From assembly GCA_017555745.1 (NCBI GenBank), contig JAFZFU010000076.1:1-39521 (forward strand): 39,521 nucleotides of DNA, read 5' to 3'. The DNA comes from Bacteroidales bacterium (GTDB lineage Bacteria > Bacteroidota > Bacteroidia > Bacteroidales > P3). Below are positions 8,978 through 18,599 of the stretch, in pieces. Position 1 is the first letter of the stretch. The number at the start of each line of letters is the position of its first letter. The notes under the pieces were generated by a model. The model made no database searches. It was not told the origin of the DNA and saw nothing but the letters and a program-made list of their open reading frames with translations. The position numbers and the translations under genes were made by a program.

Positions 8978-10672
8978 TTAATCCGGAGTGTCGGCTAGAA
9001 ACGGAGTATTTGTTACAATATTTCCGAAGCTATTTATAGTAGCTCTTATTGAACTAACCGAAGAATCCTCGTTATCAACCAAATCTCTTCCATAGATTTC
9101 AACAGCCGGAGTTGCTTCTAGTTCTGTCATTCCTTGTGGTGTTCTCAACTTTTCAAGCATTTGACGTATACGTGTTTGACGATCGCTGACTTCTTTTTGA
9201 GTTATATGTTCAATAGGATTTATCGTCCTTGCTTCATTGTTTGGACTTATCGAAATCCTATTGTTTTCGACAGCGCTTGGATTTGAATATTGAGTAGCGT
9301 CTGCCACATTTTGAGGTGCAGTTTGCACACTGGGTTGTTTTATAGTTATATTGATAGAAGCATCTTCTGCAATAGTAGCGTTAGTTTTTTGTTTAGTATA
9401 CATCACGGGGTCGTCATCGAGAGTGTGTGTTATTGGGCCACGTGGTTCTGCCGGTTGAGAAACTTGTTTGGGTTGTTCGGGTTGTGCAACAATATGTTGT
9501 GGTGTACTATTGTCGGTATGTCCTCCATAAAGACCTTCAGGATTGAATTGTTTTACTCCTTCCGGTTTGGATATATATGGTTCATAAGTTTTCTTAGGTT
9601 CGTCAGTTTTGGGGGCTTCAGGTTTTTTATCGTCAATTTCCGGACCTTTAAATATCTTTGGTCCTTCAATCTTTTTTGATTCGAAACCTGTAGCAATAAG
9701 AGTTATAGAGAGTTCTTCGCCCAAACTATCGTCCGTACCCATACCCCATATAAGGTCACTATTGCCACCTGTAAGTTTTCCTATGTATTCGGTAACTTCG
9801 TCAATCTCGTCCATTTGAACTTCTCTTTCCGGACCATAAGAGAAATAAAGAAGAATATTTTTTGCACCGGAAATATCGTTGTCGTTTAGTAGTACACTGG
9901 TCGAAGCAAGCTCGATGGCCTTTGCGGCACGTTTTTCTCCGGAGGCAATACCGGCACCCATAAGAGCAGTACCTGAATTGGCCATTACGGTGTTGACATC
10001 GTTGAAGTCCACAGCAACATATCCTTCAACGGTGATGATTTCGGCAATACCTTTTGCGGCAGTAAGAAGTACATCGTCGGCTTTGGCAAAGGCTTCGCTC
10101 ATCTTCATATTACCAAATTCGCGTAGTTTGTCGTTGTTTATAATGAGTATGGAATCGACATGTTTTCGTAGTTCGGCTATGCCTTCTTCGGCTTGTTTCT
10201 TACGACGCGGACCTTCGAATGAATAAGGGTATGTAACAATGGCAACCACCAATATTTCATCCATATCATCTTCGGTCTTTATTTGTTTAGCTATCTCAGC
10301 TATTACCGGAGCGGCTCCCGTACCGGTGCCACCACCCATACCGGCTGTGATAAATATCATTTTGGTATTGTTGGAGATTACATCTCTTATTTCGTCGGTT
10401 TTTTCGCGTGCTGCAGCTTCTGCAACTTTGGGATTATTGCCGGCACCAAGTCCTTTGCCCAATTTTATCTTGGTTGGTACAGGACTTTGGGCAAGAGATT
10501 TTTGGTCGGTGTTGCATACCACAAAGTCTACACCTTTTATACCTTGGCGATACATGTGGTTGACAGCATTGCTTCCGCCACCGCCTACGCCTACTACTTT
10601 TATGAACGATGCTTGCTCTTCTAATGCATCAAATGTTATGCCGTTGTTGCCGTTTAATATGTCTTCTTCCAT
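8978..10672 (-). CDS. ftsZ: Cell division GTPase FtsZ
   Basis: This tubulin homologue polymerises into the cytoplasmic Z-ring and recruits the divisome. The GTP-binding signature GGGTGTG is at residues 113-119 and the early glycine loop VGVGGGGSNAVNH at about 27-39. The synergy-loop region (VAVDFNDVNTVM) is near 219-230. The folded core ends at about residue 332. A long, Pro/Gln/Lys-rich variable linker of some 200 residues then leads to a C-terminal peptide (NTPFLADTPD) resembling the Bacteroidetes ending rather than the proteobacterial IPAFLRR. The 564-residue length is long for FtsZ overall but the linker explains it. It is the last gene of the dcw cluster, separated from ftsA by an unusual 263-base spacer with an inverted repeat. 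Confidence 0.98.
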   Translation of the reverse strand: MEEDILNGNNGITFDALEEQASFIKVVGVGGGGSNAVNHMYRQGIKGVDFVVCNTDQKSLAQSPVPTKIKLGKGLGAGNNPKVAEAAAREKTDEIRDVISNNTKMIFITAGMGGGTGTGAAPVIAEIAKQIKTEDDMDEILVVAIVTYPYSFEGPRRKKQAEEGIAELRKHVDSILIINNDKLREFGNMKMSEAFAKADDVLLTAAKGIAEIITVEGYVAVDFNDVNTVMANSGTALMGAGIASGEKRAAKAIELASTSVLLNDNDISGAKNILLYFSYGPEREVQMDEIDEVTEYIGKLTGGNSDLIWGMGTDDSLGEELSITLIATGFESKKIEGPKIFKGPEIDDKKPEAPKTDEPKKTYEPYISKPEGVKQFNPEGLYGGHTDNSTPQHIVAQPEQPKQVSQPAEPRGPITHTLDDDPVMYTKQKTNATIAEDASINITIKQPSVQTAPQNVADATQYSNPSAVENNRISISPNNEARTINPIEHITQKEVSDRQTRIRQMLEKLRTPQGMTELEATPAVEIYGRDLVDNEDSSVSSIRATINSFGNIVTNTPFLADTPD

Positions 10673-10843
10673 GTGTATATGTTTCTAAATATTTGATAAT
10701 AAAAAGATTATTCTCTTTTATGACTATTCTAATCCAAGTGTAAAATTACATTTTATTTTGTTATCGAGAAAAAACATTCAATAGCAATTTTCAACACATT
10801 GTTGTTAATTGGCTTAATTGTTCTGTTCTTTTCGATATTTTTG

Positions 10844-10899
10844 GGCAACTTTCGTCAATTATTTCTATTTTTTGCAGAGTGTAATCTTCGAAAGTTGCC
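10844..10899 (-). promoter_or_regulatory. Long inverted repeat in the ftsA-ftsZ spacer
   Basis: GGCAACTTTCG at 10844-10854 is the exact reverse complement of CGAAAGTTGCC at 10889-10899, with a 34-base AT-rich loop. The 263 bases between ftsA and ftsZ are otherwise unassigned, and I saw no perfect TAnnTTTG box reading towards ftsZ. The repeat could be an RNA stem acting as attenuator, processing site or partial terminator, or a protein-binding site. The sequence alone cannot decide. Confidence 0.45.
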
Positions 10900-10935
10900 G
10901 GTTGTTATAATCTGTGTACTAATTATGTGACTTGT

Positions 10936-12252
10936 CTAATTTCCGGTTTTATTTTCATCTTCTGTAAAGAAGTCTTTAAAGAAACCTGTTACTGCATCGA
11001 CAAATCTTTTTTGTTTAGGAGCTTCCGGTTGTGGTTTTGGTTCCGAATCCGGATTTGTAGTAGTTATTTCTTCGGGTTCGATTTCTTCTTTTACACTTTG
11101 TGAGCGTTTATCTTTTAAGCCATATAGCAGTAGACCTATGCCTGTTGCATACATAGGGTGTATGATTTCTTCGGCTGTATCTTCTACAAGATGTTCGTTG
11201 GGCAAACCTATTCGAGTATCGGTGCCTGAAATAAAAGCTGCCAATTCATCAATATATGTTAGTTTGGAACCACCTCCTGTAAGTACTATACCACCCCTAA
11301 GTTTTCTGCATCCCGACGAAATTATCTCAGATGTAGCCATTTCTAAAATCATTTGAGCACGAGCATTAATGATTTGAGCTAATGTTTTCATAGATATTTC
11401 GCGTGGTGCTTGATTGCGGTAGCCGGGGATAGATATTATATCATCTTGTTTTACCATTTCGGGTAGGCACGATCCGAATTTTATTTTTAATTGTTCCGCT
11501 TGTTTTCGCATTATGTTGCAAGTGGTTTCCACGTCAGCGGTAATAACATTCCCTGCCATTGCTATCACTGAAGTATAGCGAATAACACCTTCTTCGAATA
11601 TTGCGATATCAGTTGTTCCACCACCGATGTCGACTAATGCCACACCAGCTTCTTTATCTCTAGCGTCTAATACACTTTCGGCTGATGCTATAGGCTCCAA
11701 CACTACACCTTTTATTTTTAGATTGGCACGTTTTACACTTTCTTTTATGTGCCATAGATTGTTGGTTTTTCCTGTAACTATAAGGAAATTGGCTTCTAAA
11801 CAATTGCCATGTACCCCTACCGGATTAACGGTTAGTTCTTCGCCATCAATAAAAAATGTTTGTGGCAAAACGTGGATTATTTCTTCACCCGGTTCCAAAA
11901 GAGTATTGTATTGATTGTTTATAAGTTCTTCAATATCTTTTTCTTCTGTTATTTTGGGACCGGGTTTTAATATGAGACTACCTCTTGATTGTGTGCTACG
12001 GATATGTTGACCGGCAATACCAACATATACTTCTTTCACTTCATAGTCAGCTTTGGCCGATGCTTCTTCAACGGCTTTTTTGATTGATTCGGCAGTGTCA
12101 TCGATGTTTTTAACTACACCACGTTCAACACCAATGGATTCTGTTTTGCCAAATCCTAAAATTTTTATTTTTCCGTTTTCTGTAGCTTGTCCTATAAAAC
12201 AAGCTATTTTTGTTGTTCCAATGTCGAGACCGACGATAATTTCATTACTCAT
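10936..12252 (-). CDS. ftsA: Cell division protein FtsA
   Basis: This actin-like ATPase anchors FtsZ to the inner membrane and links it to later division proteins. The N-terminal phosphate-1 loop is VGLDIGTTKIACFIG (residues 7-21). The phosphate-2 region is VALVDIGGGTTDIAIFEEG and the adenosine region GGIVLTGGGSKL. The 438-residue length is normal for Bacteroidetes. After the ATPase domain comes an acidic, Pro-rich linker, then a C-terminal FVDAVTGFFKDFFTEDE that looks amphipathic and is the likely membrane-targeting helix. It follows ftsQ by six bases in the same operon. Confidence 0.97.
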   Translation of the reverse strand: MSNEIIVGLDIGTTKIACFIGQATENGKIKILGFGKTESIGVERGVVKNIDDTAESIKKAVEEASAKADYEVKEVYVGIAGQHIRSTQSRGSLILKPGPKITEEKDIEELINNQYNTLLEPGEEIIHVLPQTFFIDGEELTVNPVGVHGNCLEANFLIVTGKTNNLWHIKESVKRANLKIKGVVLEPIASAESVLDARDKEAGVALVDIGGGTTDIAIFEEGVIRYTSVIAMAGNVITADVETTCNIMRKQAEQLKIKFGSCLPEMVKQDDIISIPGYRNQAPREISMKTLAQIINARAQMILEMATSEIISSGCRKLRGGIVLTGGGSKLTYIDELAAFISGTDTRIGLPNEHLVEDTAEEIIHPMYATGIGLLLYGLKDKRSQSVKEEIEPEEITTTNPDSEPKPQPEAPKQKRFVDAVTGFFKDFFTEDENKTGN

Positions 12253-12258
12253 AATTAA

Positions 12259-13041
12259 TTATTTTTTAGTACACACAACTTGATTTTTATATTTTAAATT
12301 TAATTTCACGTATCTATCCCAACTAGAGTTCGCAAATCCTTCTTTGTAAACAGCTAGTAAGTTTTCAAATTTTTCATCTAAATTATCCATGCTACCCAAT
12401 ACTACGATGTGGTTACCTACTTTTGGAACCAATTCGATATCTCCAGTTTGAGATATGTATATATGGTCGAACATGTGTTTTAAAACATCATCATCCAAAA
12501 GGTATGATGTGAGTTTATATATCTTATAAATATCATTGTTTATCATGTTGTTAGTGTCGTTGATCAATGATATTTTTTTGTTTATGTCTCCCTTTATATA
12601 TCCACTAGCCAATATTACGTTTTGACTTCCTATATTACTTGTAGGCATATAGTATCCGTTGTTGTCGATATAAAAGTGTTTTGAATTTTGTACCACACGA
12701 ACTATAGGTGTACGTTGTTCGGCCTGTATTTGAATTGTACCTTTTATACTTACCGATACATCTGAGTTGGATATATATGGATTTGAATTGACTATTTCTT
12801 CTATCTTTTTTTTGTCAATCTCTTTTACTGTTAGTAATTCAATGTTTGTTATCTCTGTTCGTAATTTGTTTTCGATATTATTTGCTGTTACTAATGTGTC
12901 GCGATTGTTGTAATCAATATCAATTTTTATGCCATTGATATTCGACTCATTTCGCGAGATATTTGCGCAGATAATGCCGACAACTATAAGAATAATTGCC
13001 GCGATTTTAGATGCGATGGAGTAACTGCGTTTTATTTTCAT
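12259..13041 (-). CDS. ftsQ: Cell division protein FtsQ
   Basis: A 260-residue bitopic membrane protein. A short basic cytoplasmic tail (MKIKRSYS) precedes one transmembrane helix (about residues 10-26), then a periplasmic part with a POTRA-like region (about 37-105) and a beta domain. The motif VNSNPYISNSDVSVSIKGTI, where POTRA meets the beta domain, is typical of FtsQ. It forms the periplasmic FtsQ-L-B-type scaffold of the divisome. It lies between murC (9 bases) and ftsA (6 bases). FtsQ is poorly conserved, so the call rests on topology, the POTRA-like motif and position. Confidence 0.9.
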   Translation of the reverse strand: MKIKRSYSIASKIAAIILIVVGIICANISRNESNINGIKIDIDYNNRDTLVTANNIENKLRTEITNIELLTVKEIDKKKIEEIVNSNPYISNSDVSVSIKGTIQIQAEQRTPIVRVVQNSKHFYIDNNGYYMPTSNIGSQNVILASGYIKGDINKKISLINDTNNMINNDIYKIYKLTSYLLDDDVLKHMFDHIYISQTGDIELVPKVGNHIVVLGSMDNLDEKFENLLAVYKEGFANSSWDRYVKLNLKYKNQVVCTKK

Positions 13042-13050
13042 ATCTATTGA

Positions 13051-14415
13051 TTATTGTATATTAAGTTCTTGTAAAAAAGCTTCTTCTATTTTAGGTACTA
13101 TTGCATCTATGTCACCTGCACCTAATGTAATTAGTACTTCGGGCGAAAGAGCTATAAGTACATTAATAAGTTCTTCTTTTCCACATAAGTATTTAGTCAT
13201 TTTATTTATCTTATGAAGTATGGTCTTCGATGATACCCCTGGTATAGGTTGTTCTCGTGCCGGATATATATCGAGGAGTATTATTTCGTCAAGTGGCATT
13301 AAACTATCTGCAAATTCTTGAGCAAAGTCTTGTGTGCGAGAGTATAGATGAGGTTGAAATACTCCTACAATGCGTTTTTGAGGATATATAGCTTTAAGCG
13401 ATTTTATAACTGTAGAAAGTTCTTGAGGGTGATGAGCATAGTCGTCGATAAAAACGAAGTCGTTGGTTTTTATTCTATAGTCAAATCTTCGTTTTATGCC
13501 TTTGAATGTTTTAAGAGCATAACGTAGTTCGTGTTCTGTTACGCCACATTGCAATGCAACAGCTGCTGCTGCAACAGCATTTTCTATGTTATATAGTGGA
13601 GCACCCATTAATTCCATGTCGTAGTATACATGGTTTGGAGTGTGAAGGTCGAAATAGTAGTTTCCCTTGTATATGCGCACATTCCAAGCGTAATATTCTG
13701 ATTCTATATTATCGAATGAATATCGTTCAGTATGTATATCTTCGTTTATCTCTAAATCAATATTTTGTTTGAGAAATAGTTTGCCATTTTTATTTGTTTG
13801 GTTGCCATATTGTTTAAAGGCTTCAATAAGGTTTTCGTGAGTTTTGTATATGTCTAAGTGGTCCGGGTCTGTAGCTGTTATAATTGAGTATGTAGGATAA
13901 AGTTGATGAAACGAACGATCGTATTCATCTGCTTCTACAACGATGTATTCACTTTCGGGATTTATTACAACGTTGCTATCGAAGTTTTTTACTATCCCTC
14001 CCAAAAAAGCAGAACATCCAACGTGACTTTTGCTTAAAATGTATGCAATCATACCCGATGTAGTTGTTTTGCCATGACTTCCGGCTACGGCTATACATTT
14101 TTTATCAGTTGTTATTTCCCCTAATACTTGGGCTCGTTTTTTTATTGGTATATTGTTGGTTTTTATATAAACATATTCTTCATTGTCAATAGGTATTGCT
14201 GGAGTGTAGATTACTAAATCAACATTTTTTGGAATAAGATTAATGTTGGGAGTATAGTGTATTTCTATACCTTCAGCTTCGAGTTGTTTAGTCAAAGCTG
14301 TAGTTGTGCGATCGTAGCCACAAACTTTGTGTCCCATACTATTGAAGTATCGAGCTATGGCACTCATTCCAATGCCTCCGATTCCTAAGAAGTAATATGT
14401 TTTTTCTCTTTTCAT
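13051..14415 (-). CDS. murC: UDP-N-acetylmuramate--L-alanine ligase MurC
   Basis: This cytoplasmic ATP-dependent ligase adds L-Ala to UDP-MurNAc, the first peptide step of wall precursor synthesis. The N-terminal nucleotide motif FLGIGGIGMSAIARYF is at about residues 9-24. The Mur-ligase P-loop AGSHGKTTTSG is at 111-121. The central-domain segment VVEADEYDRSF and the C-terminal IDDYAHHPQEL and GVFQPHLYSRT motifs are present. The 454-residue length is full. Its ATG overlaps the murG stop (TAATG), suggesting translational coupling. Confidence 0.97.
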   Translation of the reverse strand: MKREKTYYFLGIGGIGMSAIARYFNSMGHKVCGYDRTTTALTKQLEAEGIEIHYTPNINLIPKNVDLVIYTPAIPIDNEEYVYIKTNNIPIKKRAQVLGEITTDKKCIAVAGSHGKTTTSGMIAYILSKSHVGCSAFLGGIVKNFDSNVVINPESEYIVVEADEYDRSFHQLYPTYSIITATDPDHLDIYKTHENLIEAFKQYGNQTNKNGKLFLKQNIDLEINEDIHTERYSFDNIESEYYAWNVRIYKGNYYFDLHTPNHVYYDMELMGAPLYNIENAVAAAAVALQCGVTEHELRYALKTFKGIKRRFDYRIKTNDFVFIDDYAHHPQELSTVIKSLKAIYPQKRIVGVFQPHLYSRTQDFAQEFADSLMPLDEIILLDIYPAREQPIPGVSSKTILHKINKMTKYLCGKEELINVLIALSPEVLITLGAGDIDAIVPKIEEAFLQELNIQ

Positions 14416-15536
14416 TATTTTACAAGTGAGTTTTTTATCTTTGTTTTAATAATGGTTTCTATTTCGTTAACAATTTTGTTTGCAGCATCCCGTACTCCCA
14501 TCGCTCTACAAGCTTGACTTAGCGTTTCTTGTTTGGTTTTGTCGTTTATTAATTCTGTTAGTGTTGCTATTAGTGTCGTGTTGGCATCTTTATCGGCTAC
14601 CATTATAGCAGCACCTTTGTTTACCAATGCCATTGCATTTTTGGTTTGATGGTCTTCCGAAACGTTAGGAGATGGTATCAATATGGTTGGTTTGCCTACT
14701 AAGCAAAGCTCCGATATGGCTATAGCACCAGCTCTTGATATTATACAATCGGCTATAGTGTATGCTTTGTCCATAAAGGATATGAATTCAAATACTTTTA
14801 TATTTTCTTCAGCATTGGCACGCTTCACTGCATCCACAGCTATTTGATAATACCCTTTTCCGGTTTGCCATATAAGTTGTATATCGTTATCTTTAAAAAA
14901 GTTTATATTATTGGTTATTGCTTCGTTTATAGTGTAGGCACCCAAACTGCCACCTACTGATAATATTGTTTTTTTAGATGAATTTAGGTTGAAGTATTCG
15001 TAGCTTTCTTCTTTGCTTGAATTGATATACTCTATGCTTTTTCTTACAGGATTACCTGTAAATACTATTTTCTCTTTTGGGAAAAAACGTTCAAGCCCAT
15101 CGTAAGCTACACATATTTTTGTAGCTTTTTGAGCGAGCATCTTATTGGTAAGTCCCGGATATGAATTTTGTTCTTGTAATATAGTAGAATATCCCAACTT
15201 TGTAGCCATTTTCAATGTTGGAGCACTGGCATATCCTCCCACACCGATTACGATATCGGGATTGAATTGTTTTATTAATTTTTTTGCCTTAAGTTGGCTT
15301 TTTATTAGTTTGAATGGCAATGCCAAATTTTTTAGAGTGAGTTTGCGTTGTAGACCTACTATTGGCAATCCTTCTATAGGATAACCTGCTGCCGGAACCT
15401 TTTCCATCTCCATTTTTCCGATGGCGCCTATAAAAAGAATATCTGACTCTGGATATCTATCTTTTATGGCATTTGCTATTGCCAATGCCGGAAATATATG
15501 TCCTCCTGTTCCTCCTCCACTAATTATTGCTTTCAT
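14415..15536 (-). CDS. murG: UDP-GlcNAc--undecaprenyl-PP-MurNAc-pentapeptide transferase MurG
   Basis: This GT28-family glycosyltransferase turns lipid I into lipid II on the inner face of the membrane. The N-terminal glycine-rich loop SGGGTGGHIFPALAIA (about residues 6-21) and VGVGGYASAPTL (near 99-110) are lipid I-binding or donor-site signatures. The C-terminal domain has SVGGSLGA and the UDP-GlcNAc motif SRAGAIAISELCLVGKPTIL. The length of 373 residues is normal. Its ATG overlaps the ftsW stop by ATGA and its stop overlaps the murC start, so the three genes are tightly coupled. Confidence 0.97.
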   Translation of the reverse strand: MKAIISGGGTGGHIFPALAIANAIKDRYPESDILFIGAIGKMEMEKVPAAGYPIEGLPIVGLQRKLTLKNLALPFKLIKSQLKAKKLIKQFNPDIVIGVGGYASAPTLKMATKLGYSTILQEQNSYPGLTNKMLAQKATKICVAYDGLERFFPKEKIVFTGNPVRKSIEYINSSKEESYEYFNLNSSKKTILSVGGSLGAYTINEAITNNINFFKDNDIQLIWQTGKGYYQIAVDAVKRANAEENIKVFEFISFMDKAYTIADCIISRAGAIAISELCLVGKPTILIPSPNVSEDHQTKNAMALVNKGAAIMVADKDANTTLIATLTELINDKTKQETLSQACRAMGVRDAANKIVNEIETIIKTKIKNSLVK

Positions 15537-16753
15537 ATTCTATTGTTTTTTTTGTTATCGTTAATGTTTTCTTCGTTCTTATCTTCCAAAACTTCTTCGT
15601 TGTTATTTGATAGGTTGTTTGAATGTGCTATTGATTGTATTATTCCTATTGCACAGCCTGATAGTATATACGATGTGCCTCCATAACTTACGAATGGCAA
15701 CGTTTGTCCGGTTACCGGGAGATATCCTACTGCAACGCCCATATTTATGAGAGCTTGTAGGTATATGTTTAATCCCAATCCTGATACTGTAAGTACTTTA
15801 AATAAATTATTACTTTTCCCTGCTATCACCACACATCTATAAAATAATGTCGTATATAACAATAATATTGCGATACCTCCAAGAGCTCCTAATTCTTCGA
15901 TAATTATAGCATATATAAAGTCGTTGTGCGATTCGCTTAATAGTCGTCCTTGTATAGTGCTTCCGGGTTGATTGCCTATAAGACCTCCCATTGCAACGGC
16001 CCTAAGTGCAATGTTTCTTTGTGTGTTTTTATCAAGATCATCATCTAACCACTCTGATATACGTCCGCCCCATGTGGCAGTACGCATTACTTCATCTTTT
16101 TCAAGTTCACCTGAGTTATATTCTAAAGTAAGAAAACTAAGTCCGGCTACAAAAATTAAGGTGCATATTCCTGCTACGATGGTCCAATATTTTTTGTTTA
16201 CATTACCCAAAAGCATCATTACGAAACAGCAAACGAATATAATTCCTGCTGTAGATAGGTTTTGTGGGAAAATAAGTCCGACTATTAATCCAATAGCACC
16301 TAATGTTAAGTAAAAGGTCTTTTTTTCTTTTATAGTATCTTGTGAATTTGTTAGAAAGCGAGCTATGAATAAAATAAGTAGATATTTAGCTATTTCTGAC
16401 GGTTGTAGTTGCCCTAGAAAAGGTATTTCGATCCAACGTCCGGCGGCTTTGTCGCTATAGCCGGCTTTATACATAAACAATGCGGCCACAAGCAGAATTA
16501 TCGAAATAAAGTATCCTATAGGTGATAATTGTTCAAATTTACGGTAGTTGATGTGCGAAATAAATACAATTACTAGGTAAGTAAAGCAAATGATGCGAAA
16601 ATGCTTAAACAATAGAAAAAAAGTAGCTATATCTCTATCGTGAGCATGTTTACCTATAGAGCTAAACACTTCTACTAATGAAACAAAACTGAGTAGAATA
16701 AGTACAACCCATATAATTTTATCACCTCGGATGAAACTCTTTATATTCTTCAT
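15533..16753 (-). CDS. ftsW: SEDS glycan polymerase FtsW
   Basis: This SEDS-family membrane protein polymerises lipid II into septal glycan together with FtsI. About ten hydrophobic segments are visible. The family signature near the C-terminus (YLPVTGQTLPFVSYGGTS), the AAGRWIEIPFLGQLQPSEIAKY segment in two parts, and SESHNDFIYAIIIEELG with its conserved acidic residues all fit. I chose the ATG at 16753 (MKNIKSFIRGDK, 406 residues). An in-frame extension to 16870 would overlap the murD-like gene and gives an unfamily-like N-terminus. Its stop overlaps the murG start (ATGA). Confidence 0.96.
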   Translation of the reverse strand: MKNIKSFIRGDKIIWVVLILLSFVSLVEVFSSIGKHAHDRDIATFFLLFKHFRIICFTYLVIVFISHINYRKFEQLSPIGYFISIILLVAALFMYKAGYSDKAAGRWIEIPFLGQLQPSEIAKYLLILFIARFLTNSQDTIKEKKTFYLTLGAIGLIVGLIFPQNLSTAGIIFVCCFVMMLLGNVNKKYWTIVAGICTLIFVAGLSFLTLEYNSGELEKDEVMRTATWGGRISEWLDDDLDKNTQRNIALRAVAMGGLIGNQPGSTIQGRLLSESHNDFIYAIIIEELGALGGIAILLLYTTLFYRCVVIAGKSNNLFKVLTVSGLGLNIYLQALINMGVAVGYLPVTGQTLPFVSYGGTSYILSGCAIGIIQSIAHSNNLSNNNEEVLEDKNEENINDNKKNNRI

Positions 16754-16778
16754 TGTGGCTATATTATGTGTATTGTTT

Positions 16779-17318
16779 TTATAAGTCGAAAACTTCGCGT
16801 TGATATTCTTTGCCTTGCTCTGTTGCCGGTATTCCATTTTCACATGCGGGCGAGAATAGAACTGCAGCATTTTCGATGTCGGAATATAATGCGGTGTTAA
16901 CGGCTTCTTTTATCGATTTTACATCTGTTATAGTAGGTATTATTCCCGAAAATACATCATGCAAACGAGTATTGTCGTTTCCTACACATACAAGCATACG
17001 TATTTTGCGTAGTGCTAAAGGGATAAGAGTTGTAAAATCGGTAGTGTTGTTGTCGCCGTTGGCTATCCAGATAACTGCTTTATCCATTGTTTCGAGCGAA
17101 TACCAAGTGGCATTAGGTGTACGCGACATGGCATCGTTGATAAACTCCATACCATGTATGCGTGCTGTAAATTGCAAACGGTAGGGTTCCTTATCGAAAT
17201 GGGTGAAGCAATCTATAAGGTTTTTGTTTCTTAGTTTTTTTAGTTTCTCTACATCTATTCCGGCCAATCCGTTGTAAACTTTTTCTCTGCCTTGTGTTGC
17301 TAATGTTTCTATATTCAT
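16779..17318 (-). CDS. Stand-alone, degenerate MurD C-terminal domain (murD remnant in the dcw cluster)
   Basis: The 179-residue product sits exactly where murD (about 440-450 residues) belongs, 18 bases after mraY. It matches only the MurD end. REKVYNGLAG (11-20) corresponds to the close of the ATPase domain, YRLQFTARIHGMEFIND (46-62) to the start of the C-terminal domain, then TWYSLETMDKAVIWIANG and VCVGNDNTRLH. The Rossmann and P-loop ATPase domains are absent. An in-frame TAG at 17328-17330 and the mraY stop exclude an upstream extension. The usual DSKATN motif reads DAMSRTPN, losing the lysine, and the usual SPACASFDLF reads SPACENGIPA. It cannot catalyse D-Glu addition on its own. The ORF is intact and still tracks the domain to its end, so it may be retained for a non-catalytic role or be a decaying gene. 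A full-length MurD must exist elsewhere. Confidence 0.85.
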   Translation of the reverse strand: MNIETLATQGREKVYNGLAGIDVEKLKKLRNKNLIDCFTHFDKEPYRLQFTARIHGMEFINDAMSRTPNATWYSLETMDKAVIWIANGDNNTTDFTTLIPLALRKIRMLVCVGNDNTRLHDVFSGIIPTITDVKSIKEAVNTALYSDIENAAVLFSPACENGIPATEQGKEYQREVFDL

Positions 17319-17336
17319 ATTATTATACTATTTTTA

Positions 17337-18590
17337 TTATCGAAGTTTTAATGTTATTATTGTTATTATTGCCAAAACTATCCCTATCAAAAAGAATCGT
17401 TGAACTAATTTTTGTTCAGGTATTCCTTTTTTCTGATAGTGATGATGTATAGGCGCCATCAAGAATACTCTGCATCCCTGGCCATATTTCTTTTTTGTGT
17501 ATTTGAAATATGATCGTTGTATTATTACAGATAAGTTTTCTATTACAAAAATTCCGCAAAGTATTGGGATTAGTAGTTCTTTTCTGATAAGGATTGCAAA
17601 TACCGCTATTATACCTCCCAAAGCCAATGAACCGGTATCGCCCATAAATATTTCGGCAGGGTGAGTGTTGTACCACAAAAAACCAATAGTGGCACCTACA
17701 AAAGCTGATATAAAAATTGTAAGTTCACCGATGTTCGGCAAAAACATTATGTTTAGGTAATTGGAGAATATTATATTGCCCGACACCCATGCCAATATTG
17801 CTAATGTGCTACCAATTATAGCCGATGTTCCCGTAGCCAGCCCATCTATGCCATCTGTAAGATTGGCTGCATTGGATACGGCCGTTACTATGAATATCAC
17901 TATAACTACAAATATGATCCATACCCAATTTTTTGTCCAATCCCCCATCCAAGATATTAGGTCGGCATAGTCAAACTCATTATCTTTGACAAAAGGTATG
18001 GTTGTTTTTGTAGATTTTACAGGGTGTTCAACAAATTCTTTTTTTGCTTTTTCGTAGTTTTTGTCGATGTTTACATTGTGAGTCTCAACAAATGTTTCCA
18101 CAGATTTGCGTTCTTTTATGGTTATATCGGGGTGAAACATTATTATAAGACCTACTACAAGTCCAAGTCCTACTTGTCCTAATATCTTATATTTGCCTGG
18201 TAGTCCTTCTTTATTCTTTTTGAATACTTTTATGTAGTCATCCAAAAAGCCTAATAGGCCTAACCATATAGTTGTAATAATCATCACTATTACATATATG
18301 TTGTCTATTTTGGCAAACAATAAGGTCGGTATCAGTATAGCAGCAAGTATTATGATGCCACCCATTGTAGGTGTACCTTCTTTTTGTTTTTGCCCTTCGA
18401 GTCCCAAGTCTCGCACGGTTTCTCCTATTTGTTTTTTTCGCAAATACTTTATTATAGGTTTGCCAAAAACAACAGTTATAATCAACGATGCTATTGCAGC
18501 CATTGAGGCACGAAACGAAATGTATTGAAATACACCTGCTCCCGGTAAATCAAATGCTTTATCAAGCCAATCGAATAAGTAGTATAGCAT
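17337..18590 (-). CDS. mraY: Phospho-MurNAc-pentapeptide transferase MraY
   Basis: This polytopic inner-membrane enzyme moves phospho-MurNAc-pentapeptide onto undecaprenyl phosphate, making lipid I. Signature segments are [13 protein letters not shown] (about residues 70-82), [14 protein letters not shown] with the catalytic-site aspartates, [27 protein letters not shown], and the histidine motif [12 protein letters not shown] near the end. The 417-residue length exceeds the proteobacterial 360 because of a soluble, charged insertion (about residues 155-210) between transmembrane segments, as is usual in Bacteroidetes. It lies 9 bases after murE and 18 before the murD remnant. Confidence 0.97.
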   Translation of the reverse strand: MLYYLFDWLDKAFDLPGAGVFQYISFRASMAAIASLIITVVFGKPIIKYLRKKQIGETVRDLGLEGQKQKEGTPTMGGIIILAAILIPTLLFAKIDNIYVIVMIITTIWLGLLGFLDDYIKVFKKNKEGLPGKYKILGQVGLGLVVGLIIMFHPDITIKERKSVETFVETHNVNIDKNYEKAKKEFVEHPVKSTKTTIPFVKDNEFDYADLISWMGDWTKNWVWIIFVVIVIFIVTAVSNAANLTDGIDGLATGTSAIIGSTLAILAWVSGNIIFSNYLNIMFLPNIGELTIFISAFVGATIGFLWYNTHPAEIFMGDTGSLALGGIIAVFAILIRKELLIPILCGIFVIENLSVIIQRSYFKYTKKKYGQGCRVFLMAPIHHHYQKKGIPEQKLVQRFFLIGIVLAIITIITLKLR

Positions 18591-18599
18591 AATGTTGTT

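Noticed and set aside
16754-16870. N-terminal extension of ftsW to 16870
   Set aside because: It would overlap the murD remnant and adds residues unlike any FtsW; the ATG at 16753 gives a normal start.
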